From contig JAZBRS010000076.1 of NCBI GenBank assembly GCA_037176725.1, positions 116,703,001 to 116,767,000 on the forward strand: a stretch of DNA of 64,000 nt, in the 5' to 3' direction. The position numbers were made by a program, and so were the translations under genes. The notes under the pieces were generated by a model. It was not told the DNA's origin. It did no database searches and was given only the letters and a program-made list of their open reading frames with translations. The stretch is from Posidonia oceanica (lineage: Eukaryota; Streptophyta; Magnoliopsida; Alismatales; Posidoniaceae). Of this stretch, positions 35,411 to 45,958 are shown in pieces (within the stretch, counting starts at the first letter, position 1; every line of letters starts with the position of its first letter).

Positions 35411-36230
35411 TCAGAGTTCAATCCCTAAGGGTGTTCTTCGAAAGAGTGTGTTGGCTCTGATGTAGTACTTCGTAGCCATCCTCCTCAGTGCTTCTCTGTC
35501 CTTGGGAGTTGCATAGGTCGGGAAGGTGCGATCTTGTACATAATTCTGTATGTCATAATACCACAGGTTGCCATCGTCATTTATTTCTGTAGCTCCTTGA
35601 TAACAAACCTCTGTGCACATTAAGCTTTCCTGGTTTAGTCCCTCTTTGAGTTTTTGAACCCACTCGGCGGCAGACTCCACTGTTGGTGCACTGAATTTTC
35701 GCACTGTGATGGATTGCTCGTCTGTCTCTGAGCTGAAGGGGAGTGAGGATGCCAATGAGGCCAATGAATCAACCAAGATGTTGTTGCTTCTAAGTGTGTG
35801 CACATACATAACGCTGTCAAATTTCTTCAGTAAGGCTTTAGCTAGGTTGCGGTATTCCTGCAGCTTTGGCAAGAGGGTCTTGTATTTGTTGAGGACTTGC
35901 TGTATGACAAGTTGGGAGTCTCCAACTACTTTTAGTCTTCTTGCCCCTAGATCGAGAGCCATTCGGAGCCCTAGAATGAGTGCCTCGTATTCTGCAATGT
36001 TATTACTCGCTGAGAAGAGTAGCTGGGCTGCAGCGGGGAGAACAATACCCTTTGGAGTGAGGAGTGTTGCCCCTATTCCAGTGCCCTGTGAATTAAGCGC
36101 TCCATCGAAATGAAGGGTCCATTCTCTGATGAGTGGCATGGCATTACTGATTGCCAGTATTTCCTCATCTGGGAATTCTATTGATACTGGCTGATACTCC
36201 GACACAAGTAGCCCGACGAGTTGATCCGCG
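35411..36230 (-). pseudogene. pol: Archaeal-type RNase H of E
   Basis: Second RNase H domain of the Tat lineage. WTLHFDGALNSQGTGIGA (Asp at the first active-site position), then SNNIAEYEALILGLRMAL (Glu) and VVGDSQLV (Asp), followed by SNNILVDSLASLAS. It lies between the ordinary RNase H and integrase, same frame as both. The ORF runs open from 36205 to a TGA at 35411, where CGA (Arg of LLRCVD) is expected. Well preserved. Confidence 0.85.
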
Positions 36231-37627
36231 ATAGCTTGCCCCTTAATCGCCTTCTGAGTGATGAACTACAGGTTGAACTCAGTGAGGAGCATTTGCCATT
36301 GTGCTAGCCTTCCAGACAATGTAGGTTTCTCGAACATGTACTTGATAGGGTCCATCTTGGCTAAGTAGCAGACTTTGTGTGCCAGAAAGTAGTGTCTGAG
36401 CTTCTGTGCGGCCCATGCTAAGGCTAGGCAGTGTCTCTCGATCTGGGAGTAGTTCCTCTCGTATTCAATGAATGTCTTACTGAGGTAATAAACCACTTTC
36501 TCCTTCCTTCCAGTCTCATCATGTTGTGCCAAGACGACACCCACCGAGTTATCAGTGACGGCCAAGTAGAGTAGCAATGGCCCCTTGGGGATTGGAGCAG
36601 TCAATACTGGAGGGTTGAGGAGGTAGAGCTTTAGCTCATCAAAGGCCTTTTGACAGGTATGATCCCACTTGAATTCCGTGCTGCCTTTTAAAATCTCATA
36701 GAATGGTCTACACTTCTCTGCATGCTGAGAGATGAATCTGCGGATAAACTGTAGCCTCCCTATGAGTCCTTTGAGCTCCTTGACATTCTTCGATGGTGGC
36801 ATGGTTGTTATAGCTTTAGCTTTGGTGGGATCCACTTCTATGCCCCTTTTGCTCACTATGAAGCTGAGTAGTTTTCCGGCAGTGACCCCGAAGATACACT
36901 TCTTAGGGTTCATTCTGAGTTTATACTGGTCTGCTCTTTGGAGTACTCTTTCTAGTGCTTCAAAGTGTCCCTCTCTTGTTTTTGATTTTACTAACAAGTC
37001 ATCCACATAGCACTCCATGCAATCATGTATCATGTCGTGAAAGATTGACATCATAGCCCTCTGATAGGTGGCTCTAGCATTCTTTAATCCGAATGGCATG
37101 ACTACAGAGCAGTAGGTTCCCCATGGAGTGGTAAATGAGGTCTTCTCTTGATCTTCTTATGCGAGTTTAATCTGGTTGTAATCGGAGAAACCATCCATGA
37201 ATGAGAGCATCTCATGGCCTGTAGTGTTGTCTATGAGGATGTCTATATGTGGAAGAGGAAAATCATCTTTTGGGCATGCTTCATTGAGGTTTCTGTAGTC
37301 AATGCACACGTGCACTTTGCCATCTTTCTTCATTACTGGAACTATGTTTGCGATCCATTATGGTTATACTACAACTCTGATGAACTTTGCTTTATGTAGC
37401 TTGTCTATCTCTTCTTTGACTTTTAGAGTGAGGTTTGGACGTAGACGCTGGAGCTTCTGCTTCGCTGTCTTGGCGCCTGGCTTGAGAGGGAGCCTGTGCT
37501 CCACCAGTAGTGAATCAAGCCCGGGCATTTTTCCGTAGGAGAAGGCTAGTACCTTCACATATCTTTTGAGTAGTTTCTCCATCCTGAGTCGTTCATCTGA
37601 GTTGAGGGCAGAGCTTATCTGAACTGG
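36231..37627 (-). pseudogene. pol: Reverse transcriptase and RNase H of E
   Basis: Copies element RNA into DNA and removes the RNA. RT start: VLAFSYGKMPGLD, AKQKLQRLRPNLTLKVKEEI. Then MKKDGKVHVCIDYRNLNEAC, FMDGFSDYNQIKL, MPFGLKNARATYQRAM. The catalytic YVDD is at 37009-36998. The connection and RNase H follow: LLLYLAVTDNSVGVVL, YYLSKTFIEYERNYSQIERH, LALAWAAQKLRHY. 277 codons are open at 37099-36266. Upstream stops (two TAA near 37350, one TAA near 37160) are at positions where Gln or Glu is normal. No frameshift seen. It lies directly downstream of the G-patch region and upstream of the second RNase H. Confidence 0.85.
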
Positions 37628-38980
37628 TCATGGATCATCTTCAGTACCTAGATTTATTTCTTCTGTTTCTTCAGTGGCAAGCTTGGTCTGCTCATCGTAT
37701 TTCTTCATCATTTCTTCGAAGATGGCAGGGTCTATCGGTTCTTCTACATCTGGGTCTTCTTCTGTGTCCACTAGCTCGAAGACTTCATAGTTACCAGTAT
37801 TTTTTCTAGTGATGTTCGACACCTCTTCGACCAGGAAGATGGCATGCGACGTGGCTAGCTCCCGTGGTAACGCCGTGGTATAATGACATATCTTGACTGT
37901 TCGGATGATTGGCTCCTTCCTGTTTTGGCTTGCACACTTAGTAGAGCAATTAGATACTTTTTGTGAGGACATGGTGGCGGTTAGGCCGTCCCTGCCATGC
38001 CCTCGGCTACCTTCCCCACTATTAACTAAACTAGGAAGTAAATTACCAGAAAGTAAATTATGCGAAAATAAGATGCAGGAATTGAAAGCGGGAAAGAAAT
38101 TATTTACAAGAGTAGGGGGATTGCCCCTAGGTTTGCCTTCGCAGTGGCGGCGGTGCACCATCGGGCGTCAGTCTGTGGCCTCGGCCCCTTCTTGCTCAGA
38201 GGGGCAAGGTCGTAAGTCGCTAAAGAGACAGGTGAGCTCGCAGACGGGGTTGGAGTCTTCTGCTTCAGTGCCTTTAGTGGAGGTTCCGGAGGAGTCGTTT
38301 GTTTGGACGTCCAGAGGCAAGGGAACTTCTGGAGAAGCGGGGAGAATAGCAGATGCCTCTTTTGTGCAAGAGGTTGGTACTTCTTTCTCGGGCTTCGTCA
38401 TAGCATTGAGGATGACTGGATCTTCTTCTGGACGGGGAGAAGGAGTTGGTGCCGTCTTGGGATCTGTAAGAGTGCTGAGGATGACGGGCTTAGAGGCTTC
38501 TTCAAGGTGGTGAGAAGAAGTTGCAGCTGTTGTTGTTGCTGGGAAGTTGGGAACCGTGTCTGACTCTTACTTGTTGTGCACTTGTAGCCTAACTGATATG
38601 AAGTGGTTGGCAAGTGACCACACCAGAGGTCTGCTTGGATCTGGATGCCCAAGGTACCCTAGCCTGGTACAACTGTGCTCCTCAAGTGTTTCAAGCGCGT
38701 CCCTCATTCCTTGCTCTTGGCGATCGATTCCTTTCCCTAGGGTGTACCCTATCTTGAGGAGAATCTCCCATGGCCTTTTCATGTGGTTTGGGTAATCGTA
38801 TTGATTCATATCAATACTCCGGGGAGCAAAGACCTTCTTGACACTGCTTATAGTCTTGGCAGCTGAGTCCCTGATTAATGGTGTCGGCGTGGTAGTTGGG
38901 ACTATCACTAGGTGGACTTCCGCCTCTAATGGCTCGTCTCCCAGTATTTTGATGATCTTCCCTTGGTAAGGGAGCTTCAT
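37628..38980 (-). pseudogene. pol: G-patch and linker region of E pol
   Basis: Same frame as protease and RT. It starts with the C-terminal strand of the second protease (MKLPYQGKIIKILGDE). A G-patch-like run follows, EILLKIGYTLGKGIDRQEQG (about 38767-38708). The middle part (38566-38162) is Ser/Thr/Pro-rich and poorly preserved. The last part is acidic (DTEEDPDVEEPIDPAIFEEM, near 37750), as in the D linker, and runs into RT with a TGA at 37628. Function of the linker unknown. Confidence 0.6.
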
Positions 38981-39397
38981 GCATTGGTGGCGTGGGAAGG
39001 TGACTGCCTTGATCTCTTCGATCCATTGGCACCCTAGGATGAGTCAATACAAGATTGGGGCATCAACTATTATTAGTTCTGTTTCTATTTGGAGAGGGCC
39101 AATGCTAACTTTGATGGTGATTTTCCCTAGAGCTGTTTTCTTATTGTTGTCGTACCCTGATACAGTTAAGGCCGCTGAGCATAATTGAGACTCTGTTAGC
39201 TTAATTAACTGCAGGGTTTCTAGGGAGCATACATTTAGAGTTGCCCCCGTGTCCATAAGCACACCATAGAGTTTATAATTGTTTATTACAATGGTAACAC
39301 TTAATGGTAGAGTTCTTCTTTCAGGAGGAGCTAGCTCGGAACCAGTGAAGAAGACCGTAGGCTCTATGAACACGGTAGTGGCCCAGATCTCTGCCAA
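38981..39397 (-). pseudogene. pol: Second retropepsin domain of E
   Basis: Reads LPLSVTIVINNYKLYGVLMD, with active site MDTGATLNVC (DTGA at 39253-39242), then LTVSGYDNNKKTALGKITIK and a C-terminal LILGCQWIEEIKAVTFP block close to the usual LLLGRPWIH...AVPS. All parts of a gypsy protease are present. A TAG near 39043 interrupts just before LILG. It follows directly on a first, equally complete domain. Confidence 0.8.
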
Positions 39398-39740
39398 CCA
39401 AGTTCTTCACAGGATTAACGGTTCTGCCAATTCACACTCTACCACCATCACCTTGGTAATGCTGGTGAGGGGGTCGATAGTAATTGCTAGCTGAACCGTC
39501 CCTATCACCTCTGTCTAACTGTTATCGAAGCCCTTGCAGAAGATCTTTTCCTTGGTGATTTCTTCTTCTCCGATGTCCAGGTAGTTGAGTGTGTTTAAAC
39601 AGCATGCACTGCGACTAGCCCCTGTGTCTACAAGTATGCCAGGGAGGAGATAACCATTGGCTTCTATAGTGATCACTAAGGGCCAGAGCTGTTCCTTTGG
39701 AGCGGGTCGTTCCAAGTCCTTGAAGACTATATTCCTCCGC
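39398..39740 (-). pseudogene. pol: First retropepsin domain of E
   Basis: Reads WPLVITIEANGYLLPGILVD with active site VDTGASRSAC (DTGA at 39628-39617), then IFCKGFDNS, VIGTVQLAITIDPLTSITKV and a C-terminal LAEPLIL-(stop)-RTWLAEIWA block, the position of the family's LLGRPWLH. A TAG near 39512 and a TGA near 39414 interrupt it. It precedes the second domain in the same frame. Of the two, this one follows gag directly. Confidence 0.8.
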
Positions 39741-41937
39741 TCGTATCCTTTGATGATCTCTTGGGCTAGTTCAAAGGGATCTGCCTTGCCATTCCATTCT
39801 TGGGGTTGACCTTCTCCTGGGAGGAAATTGAAGTACTTGAGGAGCTCTAGGTCATTAGCCTTGCTTTCTCTATCTTGTATTGCTTCTGTTGGGAATTCCC
39901 ATTCTACGGATCCCTATTCAGAGCATATCTCAAACTCATTGCTTTCTGCAATGGAGGAAACCAGCCCCAGCTTTGATTCGAGTAGGCAAATGGACATGGT
40001 CTCGACCTCTAATGGACTGCCTTCTGCCTCCAGGTTCGCCACTGAATGATGAGGTAGAGGGTTCTGGTGTATTTGTAACTTGTGTTGTCCTGTCCTGGCC
40101 TCTTTCAACCTGTCTTTGAGGACTGACCACATTATTTCTCCCTTGTCATTTAGATCATATATTCTGTCCTTTAACACATAACATTCCTCGAGTGTGTGTC
40201 CATTTTTCTGGTGATATGCACAGTACTTGGACATGTTCGTGTTGGGAGCGTTTGGCTTTGGCACTAGGAGTTGCAAGTCCCCACTTTCGACCAGCATTTT
40301 GAAGATGTCTAGAATTGTCTCTGGAAGTGGTGGGTAGCTCTGTCTTCTTGGTCCTCTAGGTGCCTGTGGTGGAGGAACATTATGGTAGTCCCTCTATCCT
40401 TGTGGTGGTGCTTTGTATTGATTATTGCTTTGCCCCTGTTGGGCATTTATTGGGGAGTTAGTATGCTGGGGTTGGAACTGTTGGAGTGGCTGCCTCTGCT
40501 GTTCTGCTTGTTGATATTGCGGCTGCTGGAAATGTTGCCCCTTCCATCTCCTTTGGTTCTGCGTGGTTAGCTATGCCATGCTGTCAGTGACACCTTCTAT
40601 TGTATGCCCCGCAATCTTCTTCCTGTTCTTTGCTTTGAGTTCCAGGAATGGTAGCTCTTCTTTGTTGCGCATCACTTTTGCGGCCCACTTGTATAATTGC
40701 AGATAGGTGTGGAAGTCACCTACCAACAGTCTGGCCTTGAATGCTCCTGTGGTATTTCTTGCAATTATCTCCATGGCTTGGCCTTCAAGTATGTAGCATT
40801 CTGACCGAGCAACCATGTCCCTCCATCAGCTAGCGAAGGTGACGAAGTCCTCGTTTGGCCTCATCCTCTCAGCTATGAGGTCGCCTGTAGTGGGTTAGTG
40901 TGGCACCCGGTGACTATATTGGTTTAGAAATTATTCCTCAATTATCCTAAAATCCTGGAGATCATAGGAAGTCAAGGTGTCGAACCACTTTAAGGCTTCT
41001 TCCTCAAGCATCTTGAAGAAGAGGTATGCGGTGAGCCTGGTGTCGTAACGGTACGGTAGAGTATTCATAGTGAAGGCAGCTATGTGATTCCTAGGGTCCT
41101 TTGTTCCATTATATCTCCTCATCTTTGGCATTTTAAACCCTAGGGGAAGGGCGAAATGAGGGAACTTGGAGATGTCGTAGCCGATGGGTGTCTTTGAAGT
41201 GACTCTAGCCTCTGCTAGCTCTTCGGCGATCATCCTTTTGAGATCTGTCCCTGGTGTGGCGTATTGCCCCTGGCTCGGGTGTCTGTATGTCTATGGGAAT
41301 GGTGGTAATGACGGGTTAGGTTGTGGGGGAATGAAGGATGACTGGGGTCGTGTAGGGTAGTATGGTGTGTTAATAGGAGGTTGTTGTGGATGGAAGAACG
41401 TTGATGGAAGTAGAGTGGGGTAGTATTGTGTATTAGCGGGAGGTTGTGGTATGTATGGGGTCATATATGGCGGAGTTGGATGGATGTAAGGGTAGGTGGG
41501 CGTCGTGTGGTATGGTGGGTAGGAAGCTTGGTTAGGAAAGGTAGGGTCTGGTATGGCATGTGTATAGACTGGTGTATGGAATAAGTGGTTGTGGTGTTCT
41601 TGGAGGGTTGAGGTTTGTGGGTTTGTGTAGGTGAAGTGTTGTTGAGCTAGGGACTGCCGAACCTCGTGTGTTTCCTCCTCAGTTGGGTGAGAGGTAGTCA
41701 CGACGGGAGGTACTATATGGGAAGTCAACTTCGAACGCGTAAGCTCAGGCTGAGTGTCCCATGTTTGAGAATGATTTTCTCTCTTCCTTCTTCAGTATTG
41801 TAATCGAAGGGGATGGAGACATGCGGGAACTGTTGCTGTCCAGTTGCTTGTGAGAACCGAGGGGTTCTCGACCCTTCTGCTTGTGGAGTTGAGTCCTTGT
41901 AGAAGAACCCATCTGGGCCTAGGGTCTGCTGCGCCAT
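39741..41937 (-). pseudogene. gag: gag of E
   Basis: Start at 41937 (MAQQTLGPDGFFYKDSTPQA), just after a purine tract. A frame change near 41730 leads to a Pro/Tyr/Gln/His-rich N-terminal region, then the capsid block: KRMIAEELAEARVTSKTPIG, KMPKMRRYNGTKDPRNHIAA, AYLFFKMLEEEALKWFDTLT, MRPNEDFVTFAS, ARSECYILEGQAMEIIARNT. The zinc knuckle is CAYHQKNGHTLEEC (about 40215). The tail runs on in frame into the first protease without a gag stop at a conserved site. TAG, TGA and TAA stops are scattered. F's gag is its close relative. Confidence 0.8.
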
Positions 41938-43023
41938 GGAGGTGGAGGTAGATGGCGTGCCAGTGTATTCTATTTTTCCTTTTTTTCTTTTTTCTTTCTT
42001 TCTCTTTTTTCTTTCTTTTTCATTTCTTTCTCTTTTTTTTCTTTCTTTCTTTTCTTTTTTAGACTATTACAGACTATTACAGGAGAAGGAAATTACAAAC
42101 TCAATACACAAGTTAATACAGACTCGATGGAATAAAGGAAAATAAATAGGAACAGTTTATGTCATCAATCCTACAACCTGTGAATAGTAAAATTAAATCC
42201 CTACAAGCAAGGCATTCTAAAACGAAAAGATTTCCCTGATGTCGCCTGTAGAACAAGCGGCCAAACAAGTTGCCGTTTGTATTGGCGGCTGAGCGAGGCG
42301 CCTTCTGAACAGGCGGCTATGCCTCTGTTCAGTCAGCAAACCAAGTCTGTCTTGGACAAACCACGCAACAGTCAGGAAAAAAGGGAAATGATGTTTCAAA
42401 CAGAGCGCCGCTTTTACTTGTTTAAGTATTTAATTAGTCGATTAATTAAACCTGCCTGTGTGTCACAAGTAAATGGGATTTTTGCTTTTAGGTACCACTC
42501 CTTGACCTTCGTTAGGGTCCACCAAGAGGGGCCTAAATGGGGGGCTTGCCTCTCTAGAGAGGGACCCTCCACCTAGGATTCTGTCCTTAGGCTCGGCACT
42601 TAGTCAAACCACAAAACAATAAATAAACACAAAATATTAAAGTGTAAAGTATCTACCAAGTTTTAATATTAACTCAGAGAGAAAGAGGAGTCAATAATAA
42701 CACTTAGGACACCTTGAGATCTTGATCTAACTATTGCAGTTAACACTGAGTATAGGAGAGCGACTTCTACTGGCCCGAGTTCGCTCATGTTAATTGTTCT
42801 AGCTAGAGGAAGACTTCCTCAAGGAACTTTAACTTTAATATAGAACAATTAGTTTCCACCTTAAGGATGGACAAAAACAAATCTAAAAACTGCTAAAAAA
42901 CTAAAACATAGTGGACAGGAATAGTTGTTTTTTTTTTAAAAATTTTTTATATAACTGCAGATCCAAAAATACAACACAAATTACAGGAAAAAAAACCAAT
43001 GATCTGCAGTAAAAAAATGGATT
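41938..43023 (-). other. E leader, part next to gag
   Basis: Noncoding. On the minus strand it ends in a purine tract (42060-41965; AAAGAAAGAAAAGAAA type) directly before the gag ATG. Dyad units with exact 28-bp steps start at 42241, 42269 and 42297. It aligns with F's leader (44607-45958), for example around GGACCCTCCACC at 42560. F inserted at 43024-43028. The distal part of this leader continues at 52571-52905. Confidence 0.7.
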
Positions 43024-43028
43024 GGAAT
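43024..43028 (+). other. Left target-site duplication of F
   Basis: GGAAT, repeated exactly at 52566-52570. Confidence 0.9.
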
Positions 43029-44606
43029 TGTAGATATCCCATTTTCGCATTTCCCAGAGTTCATAGAGGACAGGGACTTTTGAGGCAGCAAAGATCACAT
43101 GCCTAAGGCTTAACAATGCATTTTCCAGATCTTCCTTGATTTCTTCAAGCATCACTTGATCCTACCTTGACTCAGGTTGTTAGCTGTGGCAGAGCCAACT
43201 CACTCAGACTCGTGGCAAGTCCAAGTACCCTAAATATCCTTTATTTCTACTCAGATTCGTGGCAGATTTGAGTTAACAGAGATGCCTTCTTGATTTCATA
43301 GACTATCTGTAGTTTTCCGGCCTTCTATCTTGTTTCTCTGGCTAAAACCTGGAAAATAGGGCTGGAAATGACCTGAGCCTATTAGTTGCCAGCTGAAGAG
43401 GCGACCAACCTAGGCGCCATTTAAGAAGGCGACTAGGATGGACGTCCTTCCAAGAGGCGAGCTATCTTGTAGCCAATTGAGGAGGTGACCCATCAAGGCG
43501 CCACATAATCAGGCGACTGATGTAGGCATCTACCAAAGGGGCGACTAACAGTCATAACCGCTTTGGCAGTTGCTTTTCCACGGTCAATTCCCACTAACCC
43601 CTCAACCTTTAGGCACCAACTAAATCGACGACTAGATGGTTGTGGAACTGCCTCGGTCTCCCCCACGATCCTTGACCATTAGGCGCCACTCCATGAGGTG
43701 ACTAACAATCGTGCCTCCTTTGAACCGCTTTTCCACAGTTATTTCACACGATCACCTTGACTGTTAGACGCCACCTCGACCGGCGACTAACAATCGTGGC
43801 CTCGTTCCCAGGTCTTCCCACACTTTGACCAAGCGGTTGCTAGGTTTAGGCGCCTCTCCAACCGGCGACTAACACTAACTGCCACTTTTCTAGAATTTTC
43901 TGAACTCCAACCGTCCCCACATCCCTTGGAGTCTATAAATAGACCCCATGGGTCAGTGTTTCAGACCCTGGTCATTCTTGGAGAGAGAGCCCCCTTAGTT
44001 AGGTCAGAAAGAGATCTTCTATAGGTCTCAGGGTTTTGAGCTTCCACCTTCAAACAGCTAGAGTTTCCAAACCAGAAACTCTAGTCTCCACCCTCTATCC
44101 AGAGAGAAACCCAAGATCCCAGAGATCACTACAATCCCAGCTACGATCCCAGAGATCTCGAGCCTAGCCGGAGCTCCGACCGTGCCTCCACTTCTACTCC
44201 ACTGCAAACAGCATGAGGGTGAAGGGAGTATCTTCCAATCTTTTTATTTCATATTGTATTCCTTAAAATAGGACCCATAGCATATGCATGTGGGGAACAA
44301 CCCCTGGTTAGTATTATATTTATTTGTTTCCAGTATTCTTTGTTTTTTTTTATTAACAGTTACTACACGAACTAACCTAGATCTTTGATTTCTATTTGTT
44401 TTGATGGGAAAGGAACGACGCTTACGTAACACGAGGAAGCCGCTAGACGACATCCAGCCGTCGATCTAGTGGTCTGAGGACCCACATCTTCACAATCTCC
44501 CCTAGGTGTCTTGTCTACCCAAAGGCGAGTGGCGATCACAACCAAAGCTGTCGATGTCGTGGAAGCGCCGGCATCTTCATCTTCACACCCTAAAAATCCA
44601 TCCACA
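43029..44606 (+). repeat. 5' LTR of element F
   Basis: 1578 bp, TGTAGATATCCC to ATCCATCCACA. It pairs with 50989-52565 (1577 bp), with roughly 40 to 55 differences by eye, about 97% identity. TATA box TATAAATA at 43934-43941. Upstream, in U3, 28-bp dyad units start at 43385, 43413, 43441, 43469, 43497 and 43525, with further dyads at 43612, 43682, 43767 and 43859. Clearly the same LTR family as E's, but distinguishable throughout. Confidence 0.95.
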
Positions 44607-44612
44607 GTTCAA

Positions 44613-44630
44613 TGGCGATCACGGTGGGAC
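44613..44630 (+). promoter_or_regulatory. Primer binding site of F
   Basis: TGGCGATCACGGTGGGAC, six bases after the LTR end. The same 18 bases occur as the PBS of E (52900-52883, minus strand). The tRNA was not determined. Confidence 0.7.
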
Positions 44631-45958
44631 TTGGCTTTAGCCAACCCCCATGCTACGTGAGTTGATTCCTCCCCTCCTTTCCATTATCCTCATAGATTTA
44701 AGTGTAGTTTTTATGTTTGGACAATCGTGCGCTTAGGTTTTCACGATATCCTGAACCTTTTCTATTTTTATCTTCCGTCTATTTCTGACGTCAGTAAAAT
44801 CCTAAGCTCCAGCAGCTGGGGTTATTTTACTGAAGTTAGGACACTGCATTATGAGCCACCGGTGATAGTAGCGTCTGTCTGAGCCGCTCCTCTAGTGGGC
44901 GACTGATATAGACGCCGCTTATACAGGCGCCTCTTGCAGTCTGGTTATTTTACTGCAGATTTCTTAGTTTTTTCCAGTACTTTGTGTTGTGTTTTTAGAT
45001 CTGCAGTAGCACTAAAAAATTAAAAACAAACTCTCCATGTCCACTGCATTCTAGTTTTTTAACGGTTTCTAGCTTTGCTTGTGTCCACCCTTAAGGTGGA
45101 AACTAATTGTTTGGTACTAAAGTGGAAGTCCCTTGAGGAAGTCTTCCTCTAACTAGAACGGTTAATCTGAGCGAACCTGGGCCAGCGCAAGTCGCTCTCC
45201 CATACTCAGTTTTAGCTGCAATAGCTAGATTAAGATCTCAAGGTGTCCCAAGTATCGTTATTGGCTTCTCTCTCTCTCTAAGCCAATAGTGAAACTTGGT
45301 AGATACTTTACACCTTAGTACTCTGTGTTTTATCACTTTGTGGTTTGTTAAGTGTCGAGCCTAAGGACAGAATCCAAGGTGGAGGGTCCCTCTTTAGAGA
45401 GACAAGCCCCCCATCTAGGCCCTCTTGGTGGACCCTAAGAAAGGTCAAGGAGGAGTACCTATAAGCCAACAAATCCCATTCAGTATAAACACACAGGTTT
45501 AACTAATTAACTAACTAACTAACCACCTAAACAGTAAAAACAGCGATCTGCCTGCAACTTGTATACTTTTCTTTCCTAACTGTTGCGTGGCCTGTCCAAG
45601 ACAGACCTAGTTTGCTGACTGAACAAGAGGCATAGCCGCCTGTTCAGGAGGCACCCCGTTCAGCCGCTGATAAAATCGACGACTTGTTTGGTCGCCTATA
45701 ATACAGGCGACTACAGGGAACCACACGTTTCAGTGCATTGCTTGCAGGGGATTGTGCACATTACTGATTATGAGGTTATCAGCATAAACTATTTCAAATT
45801 TTGTTAATTTTCTTTCTTTCATCGAGTCTGTATTAATTAGTGTTCTTCGAGTCTGGAATTTCTTTTCTACCTTCTGTAATAGCCTAGAAAAAGCAAAAGC
45901 AAAAGCAAAAAAAGGAAAGCAAAAAGAAAGAGAAAAAAAAGGAAAAGACAATCTTGCA
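44631..45958 (+). other. F leader, noncoding
   Basis: Contains two 28-bp dyad units at 44883-44931 and three more at 45635-45713 (GCCGCC-N9-GGCACC, GCCGCT-N9-GACGAC, GTCGCC-N9-GGCGAC). A purine/A-rich tract (about 45888-45955) ends just before the gag ATG, matching the arrangement in E. No ORF of interest. Confidence 0.7.

Noticed and set aside
41936..42145. Phe/Ser-rich possible membrane peptide
   Set aside because: Translation of the pyrimidine strand of the E leader's purine tract.
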